DNA from: Phytoactinopolyspora halophila
GTDB lineage: Bacteria > Actinomycetota > Actinomycetes > Jiangellales > Jiangellaceae
Assembly: GCF_003287285.1 (NCBI RefSeq)
Contig: NZ_QMIG01000016.1
Location: 1-64,000, forward strand
Length of the DNA stretch: 64,000 bases
Direction of reading: 5' to 3'
Positions 57,140 through 64,000 of this stretch are shown piece by piece. The translations under genes were made by a program, and so were the position numbers. Below the pieces are notes generated by a model. The model worked only from the letters and a program-made list of their open reading frames with translations. It did not search any database and was not told the DNA's origin. How positions within the stretch are numbered: the first letter of the stretch is position 1; every line of letters starts with the position of its first letter.

Positions 57140-58225
57140 TCAGTGGCTACGGGCAGTCGTGAGCGCGACGAGGTGGGAGAGGGCGGTGCGGCCATCGTCG
57201 GTGACCGTTGCCTGGTCAATCGCCGCGATGGCGTCTTCGACGAGGGAGTCGATACGCGCCTCGACGCGACCGAGTGCCCCGGTGTCGGAGAGGATTTCCT
57301 GGAGCCTGTGCACGCCTGCGTCGTCCAGGTGGGGATTCCCGAGCAGCTCGGCGATGATACGGGCTTGCACGGTGTCCGCGCGTTCCAGGGCGTAGGCGAC
57401 CAGCATGGTGCGCTTTCCTTCACGCAGGTCGTCGCCGGCCGGTTTGCCGGTGACCGCAGGGTCGCCGAAGACACCGAGGATGTCGTCTCGTAGCTGGAAG
57501 GCCTCACCGAGGGCGGAACCGTACGTGCTGAACGCCCCGAGGACCTCGCCGGATCCACGGGCCAGCTGGCCACCGAGCGCGAGTGGATGCACGACGGTGT
57601 AGCGGGCGGCTTTGTGCACGATGACCTGGTGGGCGCGCTTCACCTGCTCGGGCGCGGCGCTGTCGACATCGGCTTGAGCGAGGATGTCGAGATACTGCCC
57701 GGCGCCGACCTCGGTACGCATCAATTCGAAGACCGGCCGGGCACGCTGGAGCGCCGTCTCGTCGAGCCCGGCCTGGCACAGAAGCTCGTCGCTCCATCCC
57801 AGCAGCAGATCGCCGAGGAGAATGGCCGCGGCGCGGCCAAACTTGTCCGGGTCGCCGCGCCAGCCGTGCTCGCGATGGCGCGCGGCGAACCGCTGGTGTA
57901 CCGATGGCTCGCCGCGACGCGTGTCCGATTCATCGATCACGTCGTCATGGACCAGCGCGGCGGCCTGAAAGAGTTCGAGCGCCGACGCCGCGGTGACGAT
58001 CGGTTCGTCGTCGCTGGAGCCGCCCGCGGCCACCCAGCCCCAGTAGCAGAACGCGGGGCGCAGGCGTTTGCCTCCGCGGAGGAGACCGGTGGCGGCATCG
58101 AGGAGGGGAAGCAGGTCGGCGCTAACCGGTTCGAGGGCCGCGCGCTGAAGGTTCAGGAACTCGTCGAGGGCATGCTGGACCCGTGGCCGCAGTGGGCCGA
58201 CCGGGTCGGCAGGAGACTCGATCAC
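57140..58225 (-). CDS. Polyprenyl (geranylgeranyl-type) diphosphate synthase
   Basis: A 361-residue trans-isoprenyl synthase. The first Asp-rich motif is DDVIDESDTRRG (from D94) and the second RDDILGVFGD (near 265); GGKRLRPAFCYWGW supplies diphosphate-binding basic residues. Chain length is not certain; a GGPP-type product for carotenoids or quinones is plausible given the CrtI-like gene at 59588, but the two are separated by metF. The start is GTG at 58225. It stands alone on the minus strand. Confidence 0.92.
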   Translation of the reverse strand: MIESPADPVGPLRPRVQHALDEFLNLQRAALEPVSADLLPLLDAATGLLRGGKRLRPAFCYWGWVAAGGSSDDEPIVTAASALELFQAAALVHDDVIDESDTRRGEPSVHQRFAARHREHGWRGDPDKFGRAAAILLGDLLLGWSDELLCQAGLDETALQRARPVFELMRTEVGAGQYLDILAQADVDSAAPEQVKRAHQVIVHKAARYTVVHPLALGGQLARGSGEVLGAFSTYGSALGEAFQLRDDILGVFGDPAVTGKPAGDDLREGKRTMLVAYALERADTVQARIIAELLGNPHLDDAGVHRLQEILSDTGALGRVEARIDSLVEDAIAAIDQATVTDDGRTALSHLVALTTARSH

Positions 58226-58588
58226 GCCGTCAGGCTATGAGGCCGACGACGCGGGCGCGCCGCCGGGCCCGGTTTCTCGACCTGATCGTTCCGGCGATCG
58301 AGGTTTCCGGGTCAGCACGGTGCGCGGTTTTCACACGATAATCTGCCCGGCAGTTGTGGTCCTGGTCGTGACATTTCTGACCGCACGACGACGCGGCCGT
58401 GATTCACACGGCATTGCACGCTCCCGTCCCACAAGAATTCGTCACGTTGTCGTGAGTGCTTCCGCAGTATGCATTTCTTTTTGCGCAACGAGCAGCGAAA
58501 TACGCAACCGGCCAGCTCATGAGAGGGCGAATCCCAGAGCATGAGATGCAATTTTCTGGACATTCCTGGTGCGGCTATGGTGAACGCT
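58226..58588. other. A+T-richer spacer upstream of metF
   Basis: No gene, tRNA or known riboswitch is visible in these 363 nt. TATGGT (58576-58581) could be a -10 for a leaderless metF transcript starting near 58588. The stretch 58440-58570 is clearly lower in G+C than its surroundings. Confidence 0.4.
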
Positions 58589-59515
58589 ATGTCTCTAGGA
58601 TTGCCGACGACCACACCAGAAAACGGAACAACTATCCGGGAGCTGCTGGCCGCCGGCGAGCGGTCGTACTCGTTCGAGTTCTTCGCTCCCAAGAGCGAGC
58701 AGGCCGAAGAGCTCTTCTGGCGCACGATTCGGGAACTGGAGCGGCTGCGGCCGACCTTCATTTCCGTGACCTACGGCGCCGGCGGAACGTCGCGGGAGTC
58801 GACCGTTCGGGTCACCGGACAGGTCGCCACCGACACCACGCTGACCGCCATGGGTCACCTCACCGCCGTGAACCACTCGGTTGCCGAGCTGCGGCACGTC
58901 ATAGGCTCGTATGCCGATGCCGGTATCCGGAACATCTTGGCCCTGCGGGGGGACCCGCCCGGCAATCCGCAAGGCGAGTGGGTGCCGCATCCGGAGGGGT
59001 TGAACTATTCCGAGGAGCTGGTCCGGCTCATCAAGTCGGTGGGTGACTTCTGTGTGGGTGTCGCGGCATTCCCGGAGAAGCACCCGCGCTCCCCGGATCT
59101 GCAGACCGACGTCGACTTCCTGGTACGCAAGTTCCGCGCTGGCGCGGATTTCGCGATCACCCAGATGTTCTTCAACGTCGAGGACTACTTGCGGTTGCGG
59201 GATCGCGTGGCCGCGGCGGGTGAGGACAAACCGATCATCGCCGGCATCATGCCGGTCACCAACGTGAAGCAGATCGAGCGTTTTGCCGAGCTGTCGGGTG
59301 CCGAGTTCCCCGAGTGGCTGGCCAAGCGCCTGCGCGCGGTTCAGGATGACCCCGAGGCGGTGCGTGCCATCGGTGTCGAGGTAGCGACGGAGATGAGCGA
59401 GCGCCTCCTGGAGGAGGGTGCCCCGGGGCTGCACTTCATCACGTTGAACAAGTCGACGGCCACCCGCGAGATCTACCAGAACCTCGGCCTCGGAGCGAGT
59501 CTCGTTCCCGCGTGA
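58589..59515 (+). CDS. metF: Methylenetetrahydrofolate reductase
   Basis: A 308-residue flavoprotein that makes 5-methyl-THF for methionine synthesis. Motifs are [44 protein letters not shown] and the folate/FAD region [15 protein letters not shown]. The start at 58589 ([10 protein letters not shown]) matches relatives; 58577 is an in-frame alternative. No ribosome site is seen and a -10-like hexamer lies 7 nt upstream, so it may be leaderless. It is convergent with the CrtI-like gene. Confidence 0.95.
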   Translation: MSLGLPTTTPENGTTIRELLAAGERSYSFEFFAPKSEQAEELFWRTIRELERLRPTFISVTYGAGGTSRESTVRVTGQVATDTTLTAMGHLTAVNHSVAELRHVIGSYADAGIRNILALRGDPPGNPQGEWVPHPEGLNYSEELVRLIKSVGDFCVGVAAFPEKHPRSPDLQTDVDFLVRKFRAGADFAITQMFFNVEDYLRLRDRVAAAGEDKPIIAGIMPVTNVKQIERFAELSGAEFPEWLAKRLRAVQDDPEAVRAIGVEVATEMSERLLEEGAPGLHFITLNKSTATREIYQNLGLGASLVPA

Positions 59516-59587
59516 CCTCCCGGAGGCAGCCGCCGGCAGGCGGGTAACCGGGACGGCGATGACGGCGACGGCGCGGTGCGCCGGGAA

Positions 59588-60994
59588 TCAGGCGCGGCCG
59601 ATGGCGTCGACGGCAAGAGCTGCCGAGATCGCTACCGCCGGAATCCCAGCGCCCGGATGGGTGCTGGCTCCGGCGTAGAACAGGCCCCGCAGGAACGAAC
59701 GGTTCTTCCTGCGTTGCCGTATGCAGCTGTTTCCGTGCCAGGCCTGGCCGAATATCCGGCCGCCGGTGGCGCCGTACTCCCGTTCGAGGTCGTACGGCGA
59801 TCGGATGTGCATGTTGAGCACGTCGTCCTTGACCTGGACGCCACGTGAGGCGGCCAGGCCCAGCAGCTGCTGGGCGTGCGTCTCCGCCGTGTCCGGATCC
59901 GACCAGTCCGTCTGGTCGGCACCGTCACCGTGGGAGGGGCAATCGGCGTGCAGGGCCAGCGCGCACGGCCCGGACGGGTCATCTCCGCTGCGGTAGGTGA
60001 CGGCGACGTTTGGCCCGTCCTCGGTGAGCAGGATGGTGCGCTGCGGAAGGTCGAGTGGATGACGCACCGAAAGCACGAGGCTAAACACGGAGTGCCCGTC
60101 GCTCGGTACGGTCGACTCGTGCCGGGCGCGTAAACTGTCGAATCCGAGCTGCCCGGGCGGCGCGGTGGACACTACGACGTCGGCGGGGATGGTCTCGCCG
60201 TCGGCGACCTGGACGCCGGTGACCTGCCGGTACTTGCTCTTCACCTGGATGGCTGGCGTACCGAAGCGCATCGTGGCGCCCTGCTGCAGTAGACGGCGCT
60301 CTAATGCCTCGATCAGCGCCGTCAGGCCGCCGCGAACGGTCCACGTTCCGAAGGTCTGTTCGATGTAGGCGAGGCTGGCAAGAGCGGCGGGAGCCTTGGT
60401 GGGTGTCGCACCGTACAGTGTGGCGTAGCTGTCGAGAATCAGCCGCAGGTTAGGCTCCTGCAGGTGCAGCATGCCCAGCTCACGCAGACTGTTCGCGCGC
60501 CGCAGATACTGCTTGGAGCGTGGATGTACGCGAAACCAGAGCAGGTCGCGCCAGCCTGGCGGGTGATCGAGGAGCCGCGGGCGGAGCTGGCCCCACATGC
60601 ACTCGGCATCGCGGATCAGCGCTTCCCACTGGGCACCGGCTCCAGGACCGAACGCGTCGTCGAGGGCGGCCGTGATCCGCGCGCGGCTGGCATTGGGCAT
60701 ATCCAGCTGGCCGCCATCAGGGAAGACGTAGCGTACGGACGGATCGAGCGGCACCAGCTCGAGCTCGCGTTCGAGGGGACGGCCCGTCTTGCGGAACAGG
60801 TCGCGGAACACGGCGGGAAGGGTGAATGCCGTCGGGCCGGTTTCCACGCAGATGCCGTCGATGACGTCTGCGCTGACCTGGCCTCCGGCTCGGGAATTCT
60901 GTTCGAGCACGGTGACCTCGTGTCCGAAGTCGACGAGCCGCAAGGCGGCGGCCAGCCCGGCGACGCCGGCGCCGATGACCACTGTTCGTGCCAC
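59588..60994 (-). CDS. CrtI-like FAD-dependent phytoene desaturase family protein
   Basis: A 468-residue flavoprotein. The N-terminal dinucleotide motif is VVIGAGVAGLAAALRLVDFG followed by VLEQNSRAGG. The C-terminal FAD motif is FYAGASTHPGAGIPAVAISA, the mark of the CrtI/CrtN/CrtD family. It likely dehydrogenates or isomerises a polyprenoid; in actinobacteria some members are not for coloured carotenoids. The start is GTG at 60994, with no strong ribosome site. It is the only carotenoid-type oxidase here; no phytoene synthase adjoins. Confidence 0.88.
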   Translation of the reverse strand: MARTVVIGAGVAGLAAALRLVDFGHEVTVLEQNSRAGGQVSADVIDGICVETGPTAFTLPAVFRDLFRKTGRPLERELELVPLDPSVRYVFPDGGQLDMPNASRARITAALDDAFGPGAGAQWEALIRDAECMWGQLRPRLLDHPPGWRDLLWFRVHPRSKQYLRRANSLRELGMLHLQEPNLRLILDSYATLYGATPTKAPAALASLAYIEQTFGTWTVRGGLTALIEALERRLLQQGATMRFGTPAIQVKSKYRQVTGVQVADGETIPADVVVSTAPPGQLGFDSLRARHESTVPSDGHSVFSLVLSVRHPLDLPQRTILLTEDGPNVAVTYRSGDDPSGPCALALHADCPSHGDGADQTDWSDPDTAETHAQQLLGLAASRGVQVKDDVLNMHIRSPYDLEREYGATGGRIFGQAWHGNSCIRQRRKNRSFLRGLFYAGASTHPGAGIPAVAISAALAVDAIGRA

Positions 60995-61058
60995 GGTGGG
61001 TGAGCCTATGACGAAGCTTGACGGTCTGTCGGTCGGGGGTGTTACTCTCAAGATCTGG

Positions 61059-61074
61059 TCGAACAAAGGTTCGA
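61059..61074. promoter_or_regulatory. SOS box TCGAAC-AAAG-GTTCGA (LexA operator)
   Basis: A perfect 6-bp dyad with a 4-nt spacer matches the actinobacterial LexA consensus TCGAAC-N4-GTTCGA. It ends 22 nt before the start of the HEPN gene and would overlap its promoter. The gene is therefore predicted to be DNA-damage induced. Confidence 0.8.
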
Positions 61075-61096
61075 TGGCAATGTGAAGGAGGGACCG

Positions 61097-61627
61097 ATGA
61101 CAGCATCGTATGGCCAGGTCAACGGCACACACGGGGCGCGGCGTGGGGTGGGCACGCGGGTACGCCCACCGGCCGGGCACGCCACTCTGGAGCTGGTTGA
61201 ACAAGCTCGCTCGTGCCTGGTGGACGCCGCCGAGGCCAGTACGGCCAACGATCGATTCGCCGCGGCCCATCTAGCGGCGCTGCGGGCCGCTGCGGCGGTG
61301 CTGGCCGCCCGGGCGCAGCCGGCGCGCCGCCGGCACGGCGGGGGGTCGGGCCGCCGGCGGGGACACGGCCCGCGTAACGTGTGGGAGCTCTTGCCGTCGG
61401 TGGCGCCGGAGCTGACCGAATGGGCTGCCTTCTTCGCCTCGAACGCTGGCAAGCGCGCGGCCGCGCAGGCTGGCCTGCGCGGTGCGGCGAGCACGCGGGA
61501 AGCTGATGATCTGATGCGCGAAGCCGAGGCGTTTCTTGGTCTGGTGTGCCTGCTGCTGGGATTGCCTTACCAGGAGCCCATCGACGGCGGCGCTGGCGGT
61601 TTGGCGGTCCCGCTGCGGCCGAGATGA
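61097..61627 (+). CDS. SAV_6107-family HEPN-domain protein, predicted SOS regulon
   Basis: A 176-residue protein. A variable basic N-terminus (about 1-28) leads into a helical HEPN-like domain (LELVEQARSCLVDAAEAS, RFAAAHLAALRAAAAVLAAR). An Arg/Gly/His-rich break (about 76-92) interrupts it, and it ends LMREAEAFLGLVCLLLGLP. HEPN proteins are often RNases or toxin-like; this family is named from Streptomyces and is commonly found near repair genes. The ATG at 61097 has AAGGAGGGA close upstream. A perfect SOS box precedes it. Confidence 0.85.
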   Translation: MTASYGQVNGTHGARRGVGTRVRPPAGHATLELVEQARSCLVDAAEASTANDRFAAAHLAALRAAAAVLAARAQPARRRHGGGSGRRRGHGPRNVWELLPSVAPELTEWAAFFASNAGKRAAAQAGLRGAASTREADDLMREAEAFLGLVCLLLGLPYQEPIDGGAGGLAVPLRPR

Positions 61628-61738
61628 GATGGTGTCGAGATGAGAGGGTCAGGAAGGTACCGGCGGGCAGTTGTGTTATAGGGGGGAGAATCCCACACTG
61701 ATCGCGATTTGTGATCGAACCGAGGATGTGAGTAGACG

Positions 61739-62653
61739 ATGCCGGAAGCTCTGTACGAGCTGGTGAACGGAGAAGCGCCGGAATTCGAGAATCCGGTCCT
61801 CCTGTATCACTTCAGCGGCTTCATCGATGCCGGTCACGCCGGCGGTGGAATCGCTGAGCACCTGCTCGAGAACCTGGAGCATACCGAGGTGGCGCGGTTC
61901 GACACGGATCAGCTGGTCGACTACCGGTCGCGGCGTCCCGAGATGCGGCTGTCCGGCGGTATGTTCACCAGCTATGCCGCGCCGCAACTGACCCTGCAGG
62001 CCATGCGTGACGACGGTGGTTCGCCGTTCCTCCTGCTATATGGGCCGGAACCGGACGTGCGCTGGGAGGCGTTCGTCGCTGCCGTGAAGGAGCTGATCGA
62101 GCATTTCGGTGTCCGGCTGGTAGCGGGATTCCACGGGATCCCCGCGCCGACGCCGCATACACGGCCGATTGGCGTCACCGCCCATGCCACCCGTCCGGGT
62201 TTGCTCCCCGCTGATCTGCTGATCGATGCCGAGCTGGAGGTGCCGGGTAGCGCGTCATCGTTGCTCCAGTACCGGCTGGGTGAGTGGGGACAAGATGCCG
62301 TCGGCCTGGTGGCACGCGTGCCCCACTACCTGTCCGAGGCGCACTATCCGCAGTCCTCGGTGAGCCTGCTGCGCTCGTTGAGCTCGGCAACCGGGCTGTT
62401 GTTGCCGGTAAACGACCTTCTGGAGGCATCCGAAGAGGCGGAGCAGCAGGTGCAGGAGCAGGTGGAGAACAACGAACAGGTCGCGCGCGTGGTCCAGGCT
62501 CTGGAGTCGCAGTACGACGCTTTCGAAGGTGGCACCTCGCGAGGCAACCTGCTTGCCGAACCCAAGACGCTGCCGACCGCCGACGAGATCGGCGCCGACT
62601 TCGAGCGCTTCCTTGCCGAGCTCGATGTGGGGGACGATCGCCCCGATGAATGA
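61739..62653 (+). CDS. PAC2 family protein
   Basis: A 304-residue PAC2-fold protein related to proteasome assembly chaperones. It has the typical start NPVLLYHFSGFIDAGHAGGGI, then SFLLLYGPEPDVRWEAF-like (here PFLLLYGPEPDVRW), GFHGIPAPTPHTRP, and VPHYLSEAHYPQSS. Actinobacteria that have 20S proteasomes carry several such proteins; no direct role is proven. The C-terminal 70 residues form a probable coiled coil (EEAEQQVQEQVENNEQVARVV). The ATG at 61739 has no strong ribosome site. Confidence 0.9.
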   Translation: MPEALYELVNGEAPEFENPVLLYHFSGFIDAGHAGGGIAEHLLENLEHTEVARFDTDQLVDYRSRRPEMRLSGGMFTSYAAPQLTLQAMRDDGGSPFLLLYGPEPDVRWEAFVAAVKELIEHFGVRLVAGFHGIPAPTPHTRPIGVTAHATRPGLLPADLLIDAELEVPGSASSLLQYRLGEWGQDAVGLVARVPHYLSEAHYPQSSVSLLRSLSSATGLLLPVNDLLEASEEAEQQVQEQVENNEQVARVVQALESQYDAFEGGTSRGNLLAEPKTLPTADEIGADFERFLAELDVGDDRPDE

Positions 62654-62722
62654 CCCGCCGCGGCTGTCGCCGTGGGTGGCCCGTCGCATGACGTGACCCG
62701 GCATGGGGCTACGCTCGTAGAC

Positions 62723-63034
62723 GTGCAGCGTGATGCCCTTCCGTTCTACCGTGTCATGGCCTACGTCACCGGAGTCTTCTTGCTGTTGCTCTGTGTGGCG
62801 ATCTACCTGCGGTACGGTCCGCCAGACGAGCCGGGTATGAGTGCGGTGGTCTCGCCGATTCACGGCTGGTTGTACGTCGTCTATCTGGTCGCGGTGGGAT
62901 TGCTGGTCTATCAGCGTGGATGGCGTGGCTTACACGTCCTGCTGATCGCTCTGGCCGGCACCGTGCCGTTTGCGTCATTCGTGGCCGAGCGTTTCGTCGT
63001 CAAGAAGGCACGTGAGGGCGAGCGGATTCGCTGA
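62723..63034 (+). CDS. DUF3817 membrane protein
   Basis: A 103-residue protein with three hydrophobic helices and the DUF3817 signatures LPFYRVMAYVTGVFLLLL, HGWLYVVYLVAVG and TVPFASFVAER. The function is unknown. The GTG at 62723 lacks a ribosome site and has TACGCT (62710-62715) 7 nt upstream, so it is probably leaderless. Its last 35 nt overlap the 3' end of the convergent SURF1 gene. Confidence 0.88.
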   Translation: MQRDALPFYRVMAYVTGVFLLLLCVAIYLRYGPPDEPGMSAVVSPIHGWLYVVYLVAVGLLVYQRGWRGLHVLLIALAGTVPFASFVAERFVVKKAREGERIR

Positions 63035-63818
63035 CCTGTTCGGTCTCGCCCGGATGGTCCGGATCGTCGGGATCGGGGCCTTCGGCCGTGCGACGCGAGC
63101 GCACACCAGAGCGTACGGCCGAAGCCCAGAAGGCGATCGCCGCTAGGCCAAAGATCCACCATTGGGCTGTGTAGGAGAGGTTCTGCCACGGACTCACGTT
63201 CCGGATGGGAGCTAACTCATCGACATCGACGGGAGTGACGCCCGGCGTGTCAGGGCGTTCCGTCGTGCGGAGCACGTATCCGTGAACGATGTGATCGCCG
63301 GGGAGACCCGTGGCCGTGCTGAACGGTTCGGGCGCGATATAGCCGAGTTCTGAGTCACCGAGTTCTTGATCGCTGCGCACCGTGGCATGCTGGGGGGTCT
63401 CCGGCGGTAGCAGATAGCCGTGCACCGTGACCTCGGACGACGCCGGCTCGGTGACGTCGTCGGGTTCCTCGACCCATCCGCGTAGTACCGGCACGATGGT
63501 GCCATCGGCCGTTTCGAGAGGAATCAGGACGAACCATCCCAGGGTGCTGTCATGGATGCGGCCTGGGATGATGAATTGGTGCTCGTTGAGATACTGCCCT
63601 TCGGCACGCACCGGACGGTCAGCGGCCGTGCCGATGTCGTGTCCGGGGGTCACGAGCTGGTCGATCGCCGTGGGCGGCTGGTCGCGCTCGTCCTGGCGGG
63701 AGGTGGTGTCCTGGAACACGTTCAGCTGCCACCAGCCCGCGATCACACAGATGGCCAGCGCCACGACGAGCGCGAGGTGGACGGCCAGCCACCGCGGAGT
63801 CACCAGGAACCGGAGCAT
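63000..63818 (-). CDS. SURF1 family protein, copy 2
   Basis: A 272-residue SURF1-fold protein. An N-terminal helix contains CVIAGWWQLNVF (where copy 1 has RLGMWQLDR). A periplasmic domain follows (VRAEGQYLNEHQFIIPGR, PVLRGWVEEP), then a C-terminal helix with LSYTAQWWIFGLAAIAFWA and an acidic tail. The ATG at 63818 is preceded by GGTGGTGA. It overlaps the DUF3817 gene tail-to-tail by 35 nt. Sequence differs widely from copy 1, so this is an old duplication, possibly with a different partner oxidase. Confidence 0.88.
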   Translation of the reverse strand: MLRFLVTPRWLAVHLALVVALAICVIAGWWQLNVFQDTTSRQDERDQPPTAIDQLVTPGHDIGTAADRPVRAEGQYLNEHQFIIPGRIHDSTLGWFVLIPLETADGTIVPVLRGWVEEPDDVTEPASSEVTVHGYLLPPETPQHATVRSDQELGDSELGYIAPEPFSTATGLPGDHIVHGYVLRTTERPDTPGVTPVDVDELAPIRNVSPWQNLSYTAQWWIFGLAAIAFWASAVRSGVRSRRTAEGPDPDDPDHPGETEQVSESARPHVPS

Positions 63819-63978
63819 GTTCACCACCGTAGCCGGGTAGCGGGACGGACGGGTCGAGTGACCCGTGAGAGTACGGACATGTTGGTGGATGTGCTGAGAA
63901 ACGAGACGCTGACGAGTAGGCTTCGTCCCGTCACGATAATGGTCAGACGACATGGGTGGGCCAGCGGATATGACCACG

Positions 63979-64000
63979 ATGGAGAGAAGAGCACCGATGA
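63979..64000 (+). other. Possible start of a gene running off the window
   Basis: An ATG at 63979 opens a frame (MERRAPM) to the window end. GGAGAGAAG (63981-63989) could instead serve an ATG at 63997. Too little is visible to decide. Confidence 0.25.

Noticed and set aside
58226-58588. SAM or cobalamin riboswitch before metF
   Set aside because: I could not find conserved core strings or a plausible multi-stem fold; the gene may be leaderless.
57140-60994. A carotenoid gene cluster
   Set aside because: A prenyl synthase and a CrtI-like gene are present, but they are separated by metF and there is no phytoene synthase or cyclase.

Overview
The window is high-GC DNA (roughly two thirds G+C by eye) with dense operons, many GTG starts, several genes that look leaderless, and gene orders typical of Actinomycetota: pyrR-pyrB-pyrC-carA-carB-pyrD-pyrF-mihF-gmk-rpoZ-coaBC-metK-priA, efp-nusB, fabG-fabI (mabA-inhA type), DUF397 plus XRE/DUF5753, a SAV_6107-type HEPN protein, DUF3099 and DUF3817. 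It reads as a chromosomal, mostly core region of a probably filamentous, soil-type actinobacterium. I cannot name the genus. No rRNA, tRNA, transposase, phage or CRISPR gene was seen.

Layout. 0.1-4.2 kb: recD2, then an XRE-cupin regulator divergent from azlCD, with two short inverted repeats that look like its operators. 4.3-9.7 kb: a secreted acidic GH20 hexosaminidase, a vapBC pair with its own palindrome, a PPOX-class protein and a small membrane protein. 9.7-12.0 kb: Xaa-Pro peptidase, efp, nusB. 12.0-21.5 kb: an M48 protease and two successive ABC transporter / DesKR-type two-component modules. 21.6-26.4 kb: a KamA-like radical SAM enzyme, two methyltransferases and an XRE/DUF397 pair. 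26.6-44.1 kb: the pyrimidine operon with a PyrR-type leader hairpin, then mihF-gmk-rpoZ-coaBC-metK-priA. 44.1-49.8 kb: a repeat-rich spacer, a lone ECF-type ATPase, an ABC-F protein, a small HTH protein and an ABC exporter. 49.9-64 kb: lipoprotein, GH15, SURF1, moaA, dodecin, fabG-fabI, polyprenyl synthase, metF, a CrtI-like desaturase, an SOS-box/HEPN gene, PAC2, DUF3817 and a second SURF1.

The most unusual locus is a RecF-like AAA ATPase plus a DUF4276 (Toprim-like) protein placed between carA and carB. Both ends are joined by 11-nt start/stop overlaps, so a defence-like pair is co-transcribed, and perhaps translationally coupled, with carbamoyl-phosphate synthase. The conserved small gene that other actinobacteria carry between pyrC and carA is absent.

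A second layer is a dispersed family of about 50-60 bp palindromes with TGATCATGAAC termini (12.0, 15.2, 36.9 and 44.9 kb, with a related hairpin at 47.7 kb). The 12.0 and 15.2 kb copies are near-perfect hairpins in opposite orientation. The 36.9 kb copy supplies the last codons of pyrD. Short in-frame tandem repeats also build Asp/Gly/Glu-rich tails or linkers in AzlC, the peptidase, PriA and the lipoprotein.
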